From Chaetorhynchus papuensis (taxonomy: Eukaryota > Chordata > Aves > Passeriformes > Rhipiduridae), in the NCBI GenBank assembly GCA_013396525.1, contig VWYX01000014.1, forward strand, positions 930,001 to 994,000: a stretch of 64,000 nucleotides of DNA, read 5' to 3'. A program made the translations under genes and the position numbers. The notes beneath the pieces are model-generated. The model made no database searches and was not told the origin of the DNA. It saw nothing but the letters and a program-made list of their open reading frames with translations. This document shows, piece by piece, positions 59,433 to 64,000 of the stretch. Within the stretch, counting starts at the first letter, position 1, and each line of letters starts with the position of its first letter.

Positions 59433-61748
59433 AGTAAGCATACATTTTTAGCATGTGTTCTCCAATATCTGATCAAAATATTAATTTTTCTACAAGTAAA
59501 CCTGCTTGCTAAAATATTTGATGACAGCAAACAACAAATGGTCAGGACATAGAACCAAAAATTATTTTAAAAAATATTTAATATTTTTGAGGTATTAACT
59601 CCACGCCAATGGCTATATTTGCATATTTGCATTAGACTAGTATGTTTTCATTACCAACACATGACAAAATTTGAATAAGCTTCCTGTGGTTTCATGCTCA
59701 GTACACTTCCCTTTGCAGATCCAAATCCTGTTACAGTTATCCTTAATTTCATCCCACTTTTAGAAAACTGTGTTGCCTTTTCTCTGTTCAGGATAAGCTG
59801 CCTGCACATACGTAGCCTAATCCAAAATCCACTGATGGTGATGATGAGACTTTACTGTGCTTGGTGTTAAGACCATAATATTACACCACACAGATGGGCA
59901 ATAGCCTGAATCACACCCAGTATTCACGGGTCTCCTAAAGAACAAAACCTTGTCATTGCTATGTTACTGTGTTTGGAGCAGAAGGATTTTGAGATCAAAA
60001 ACTCCTACAAATATCTCATGAGTCCGAGTTTTTGCTCTCATGGCTCCACCCTTTCAAGAAATTCTGCAGCAAATGGCAAATTTAAAGCAGCTGAGAATGA
60101 GGCTTACTTTCAATAAACAAAACTAAGTCTTGTGAATTCTAAACAGTTTTGAAAAGACTATGCTTCCTGGTGGATCTGGCACCAAGAGCCATTGCCAGGA
60201 AGAGGCCTTGTGCAGGTTAGGCATAATAAAACTTGAGATGCCTTTACAACAGCTCATAGCACAGACAAGCTTGGGAATGATCACAAGACTGCCCAAAACT
60301 TTTTATTTGGAGAGTTTTGCTGACTTTGCCCTATCCTATCTATACAGGTTTGTATTATGGGTATCCTTCTTTATTACACCAGTTTCATTAAAAGCAGAAC
60401 AACCAGGCCAGTCCCTGTGTCAAAAAGCCAAGGAAATGGCTGCTTAACTGCTGCCAGCTTTGGAGGAAAGAATGACTTAGAGGGTGGTCTCCTTTCCTTT
60501 ACATAAAGTAGCCAGTTCACAGTTCACTATGGACTTAGAAGCGATCACCTCTAAGTGAGCTCTCGTGGCCAAAACTTCACAGTGGTGTACAACACCTGCT
60601 CCACTGAGCATATCCTGGTGAATGTGCAGGTGTCTCTGGAACTGCTCGCTGCTTTAGGTACACCAGAATTTTGCCAATGACAGAAAGTATGTCAGGAGAG
60701 ATGTACTGGTATCTGAATGATCTCTCTTTAAGAAAAACAGATGCTTAATGTATTTCTTTCAAAGGGAAGGCAGGGAAAATTAATCTCTTTCTAGGTTTTA
60801 TTTTGTGGCAAATAAGAACTTTGAACATCCTTAGGATTCTTGATGTTTCATTTACTTCTAAGCTCTGTTACCAAGCAAACACAATCCAGTAGCATCAAGT
60901 TAACTGCTCTCCTGATAACCAGCCACTTTTCTCCAGACCTACACAAATAGTTCTTGCTTTGCTTCTGTTGTCCATGTTTTGCCTTGAAAATGCTAACAAT
61001 GGATATTTAAAGTCGGAGGAGAAATGAAAGAGCAAACATACAAGCTCAAGAGCGAACCAGAGCCCATTTCAAAGATGTATGAAGCTGTGCAACTTCATGG
61101 TTCACAGCAGGAACTGAGACCACACCTAATACAGGAAGTGTAAGAAAGGAAACAATATACAAAAAACGAGGTTTCCACCAGCTGCAGAAATCTGGATTTT
61201 TTTTCAGTCTTTCGAGACAACTTGCAAGAAAATTTGTAGTTTAGTCAGGGAAGATCAACTTCTCCCATGTTGGAAATGGGGACACTTTTGAGACAGACAA
61301 TATGCCCATCCATTTCAGTGGGACTGACATCACACTCATCACCTAGCGTACATCCTCCTGCAAGATTAAGTACACTCTATATGAACCTCTCCGTTGGGAG
61401 AAGTCTTGTTCAAATATGCAAGTTACTTTTCTGCCTTTTTTTCCCCCTACATAGCTTGATCAGATATTAAAACAATACTAGTGAGAGAATCTATGCTTAA
61501 TTTGTAATTGCCAGTTTCTTCAAAATTGGCATGGTGATTTTAAGAATATATTTCTGTGCAACACTTTCCTTAAGAGGATGGTTTCTCTCTTCCCAGCTCT
61601 TCCAAGTACTATTGATTCTGCTCTCTTCCACAGCTCACTGCTGGTGTTTCTGCTCTAATGCTATTCTCTAAACTAGATTAAATAAATTAGCTGGTAAAAG
61701 AACCAGAAAACAAATAAAACCCTAAACAAGCCCAAATCCTTCAAACCT

Positions 61749-61772
61749 CCCCCCCCCCAAAAAAAAAAAAAA
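61749..61772. repeat. C10-A14 double homopolymer
   Basis: Ten C residues directly followed by fourteen A residues. Both runs are likely to vary in length or be misread. Confidence 0.85.
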
Positions 61773-63717
61773 TTGATAGAGCTAGAACAAGCAGCTGAGG
61801 ACGGGAGTGGGCAGAGAGCATTGGTTTCACTGTTACAGAAAATGAATAGGGAGCTGCATGCTTTAGGGGCAGTTACAAATGTTCATATTTAAATGAACCA
61901 TAGGACAGAACTCTTGACAAAGCAGTTGTCAGTCAAACCTGTCTCTACCAAACAGGAAAAAATATGAACCTCCTAAAACACCCCAGTATTTAGGTACCGT
62001 TGTTTAAAAATTCTCATTTAACTGGAGGACAGACTTTCAACAGGTGTATACAAACTGACACTTCATAATTATCATCTCCACTCTGCCAGGTCCTTGCACT
62101 CTTAATTTGGTATTTATTCATAGAAGGTATCCTTCATGCCTACATTCAAAATAGGAGGGATAGAAAATCAGTCCAGTAAGAACCCTGTAACCAAAACAAA
62201 ATGTCCCAGATTTTCTAGCATAAGCAAGTGCTTTCTACAGACCCAAAACAACATACTACTGTCAGTGTAGCTAAATGCCATTTAATTGGCAGCTAGAAAA
62301 GTCTATAATACATTTCTTCATGGAAAAATGTTTGAGCTCTTCCAGTTTGCCAAGATGCTAATTAAAAACAGACGGCGTGTTACAAAATCCTTTCCTTGAC
62401 CTGTGCTATCTTACATGCCCTTCTGTACTTTTTCATGGCATTGGCTCCCTGAAGAATTATTCTAATCTTTATAAACTTGTCTTTAATTTTCCTTGTCGTT
62501 TTGCAAACAGAAAAAAAGTAACAAAATATTATTTATTTAAATGTACATAGGAAATTTATTTGTTACATGGCAGAGACAACAGGCTTTTGAGGAGAAAGTC
62601 TTTACTTGATAAAACCAGAAGATTTCTATGTCCTGAAAAATTTACAATGAAAGAAATCTTAGCACCACTGAAGTCACTGAAATACTTCAAGCAGAAGCTT
62701 TGCTGGAGTGCCACTGACATAATGAACTGCACAATAGGAAGGATGTGCCTCATCAAACATATATTATTGTTTCATCATTGCTAATCAACATGCTTTACAA
62801 AGCAGAGATTTGGATCAGAGCTGAAACATTTTAAGGGGTTGTTGGTGATAGCTCCACAAGTGTATTTTACTGATGTTTTTATTGTTCTCAACAACTAAAG
62901 AAATTTGGAAAAATACCTTATTTCAGTAAGAGTTAATTCTTTTTACCTCAAGCAAATACCAACTCTGCCTGACATCCCACCCTACATTATGGCAGGCAGG
63001 CTGCCACTGCACAAGCCCAGCAGAGATTCTCCATCAAATGAAATCCTGCACCAAACTGAACTGCAAGGTTCCTTTATCTTACGAACCACATTCACCCTGC
63101 AGAGGAGACTTTGGAGGGCTGAAAATTTCATTACATCTGTTTGCTCATATGCCAATATGGTACATATTTAGTACAGCTTTAAGAAAAGATTTGCTCTTTT
63201 GGCTGCTGGCCCTCTCCCTCTGCAGTGGGAGAACAAAACCAACAGAACATCTTTATCTAAGAACTGACTGTAGTTTTAAATATAATTTTCATAGCAACAG
63301 AAAAATACATGTTTTAGTTATGACTGCTCAGAAGCTAAAGGATTTTCCCTACCTTGAATATGGTAACATTCACATTTAGAGTTCAAAATGATTCCTCATT
63401 ATCACTTTTCTAAGACAACAATCCAAATACTATACAGCTGACTTTCTTTTTGACACCAATCACTTGTAGGCATCTGTAAGTTTCCACTGTTGCTGCCCTT
63501 GTGATTTAGGCAAAGAGTCATTAAAACTGGAGGGCCTAATTCCCAGCCTCAATATAACACATTAGTAAGAAGTAATAAGCTCCTTCATGAAGCAATATAG
63601 CTCCCCAGCTAAATAAATGGCACACAGTACTGATTAAACAAAGGCACATGTGGCCTTTTTTCCCAAGATTTTTTTTTAGAAGCAAATGGATGAATATATA
63701 AGAGAAAAAGACAAGGC

Positions 63718-63734
63718 AAAAAAAAAAAAAAAAA
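63718..63734. repeat. Poly-A run
   Basis: About 17 A residues followed by CAACAA; no retroposed element body was recognised next to it. Confidence 0.85.
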
Positions 63735-64000
63735 CAACAAACCAGGAATGGGAACTCAAGAGAACAGTTAACATCACAGAAACTGAGATTTTGGCTCCTA
63801 AGCATGGAAAGGGGGACCTCAGAAATTCCCTACAGAATTTCTTGAAGCAAGTAATGGCTGAAAAGAGCTTGGAGCTGTAAATAGTCTCCTACTGTTCAAT
63901 TTTCTCTTCACTTAGGGAAATGAAGGCTATACATTCATTGCAAATAAAGACTGGATCAAAGATACCCAATTCCATTAACAATTTATTTTCTTAAACAGAA

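Larger units (their letters stand above)
59290..64000. other. Non-coding stretch to the window end
   Basis: AT-rich sequence. Open frames up to 113 codons have no recognisable domain. It may be the first intron of a gene starting at the CpG island to the left, but no second exon was seen. Simple repeats inside are listed separately. Confidence 0.45.

Noticed and set aside
59290..64000. FRA10AC1 coding exons
   Set aside because: Looked for the expected N-terminal Met-His-Gly-His-Gly region and the conserved core on the plus strand and saw none.
1..64000. CRISPR arrays, operons, phage or bacterial mobile systems
   Set aside because: The window is vertebrate nuclear DNA with spliced genes. The tandem repeats are ordinary micro- and minisatellites without CRISPR spacing.

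Overview
The window looks like avian nuclear DNA. It is AT-rich intergenic and intronic sequence broken by three CpG islands. It holds two intron-containing vertebrate genes, one sizeable CR1 LINE, one short CR1 tail, and little other recognisable repeat. The dominance of CR1, the low repeat load and the short gene-to-gene distances fit a bird better than a mammal. I cannot name the species.

Layout, left to right. 1-4.1 kb: AT-rich, no exon seen. 4.1-5.86 kb: CpG island with a consensus splice donor on the minus strand (intron starts at 4686), so probably a promoter with a non-coding first exon; by gene order it could be the 5' end of PLCE1. 5.9-19.8 kb: no gene seen; a degraded MIR SINE lies at about 8.28-8.45 kb. 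19.84-21.09 kb: 5'-truncated, frameshifted CR1 LINE, plus strand. 22.75-28.30 kb: SLC35G1, minus strand, three coding exons, with its CpG-island promoter at 27.6-28.76 kb. 28.8-43.3 kb: no gene seen, apart from a CR1 3' tail on the minus strand at about 32.04-32.25 kb. 43.77-55.50 kb: LGI1, minus strand, eight coding exons, all assigned with matching phases. 58.44-59.2 kb: a third CpG island containing a G-rich 14-bp minisatellite. 59.3-64 kb: AT-rich, no exon seen.

LGI1 and SLC35G1 are neighbours in the same orientation, as I recall for human 10q23.33, where the order is FRA10AC1 (divergent), LGI1, SLC35G1, PLCE1. The window is that block in reverse. This predicts PLCE1 to the left (left CpG island) and FRA10AC1 to the right (right CpG island), but no coding exon of either was found, so both names are inference.

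The two genes have unrelated jobs. LGI1 is a secreted synaptic LRR/EPTP protein, and SLC35G1 is a ten-segment EamA-fold membrane transporter. They do not form an operon-like unit. I found no new multi-gene system. The most useful observations concern LGI1 (moved start codon, six-residue contraction in the propeller, lost glycosylation site, intron 7 read-through form), the minisatellite in the right CpG island, and a palindrome resembling an RFX X-box upstream of LGI1.
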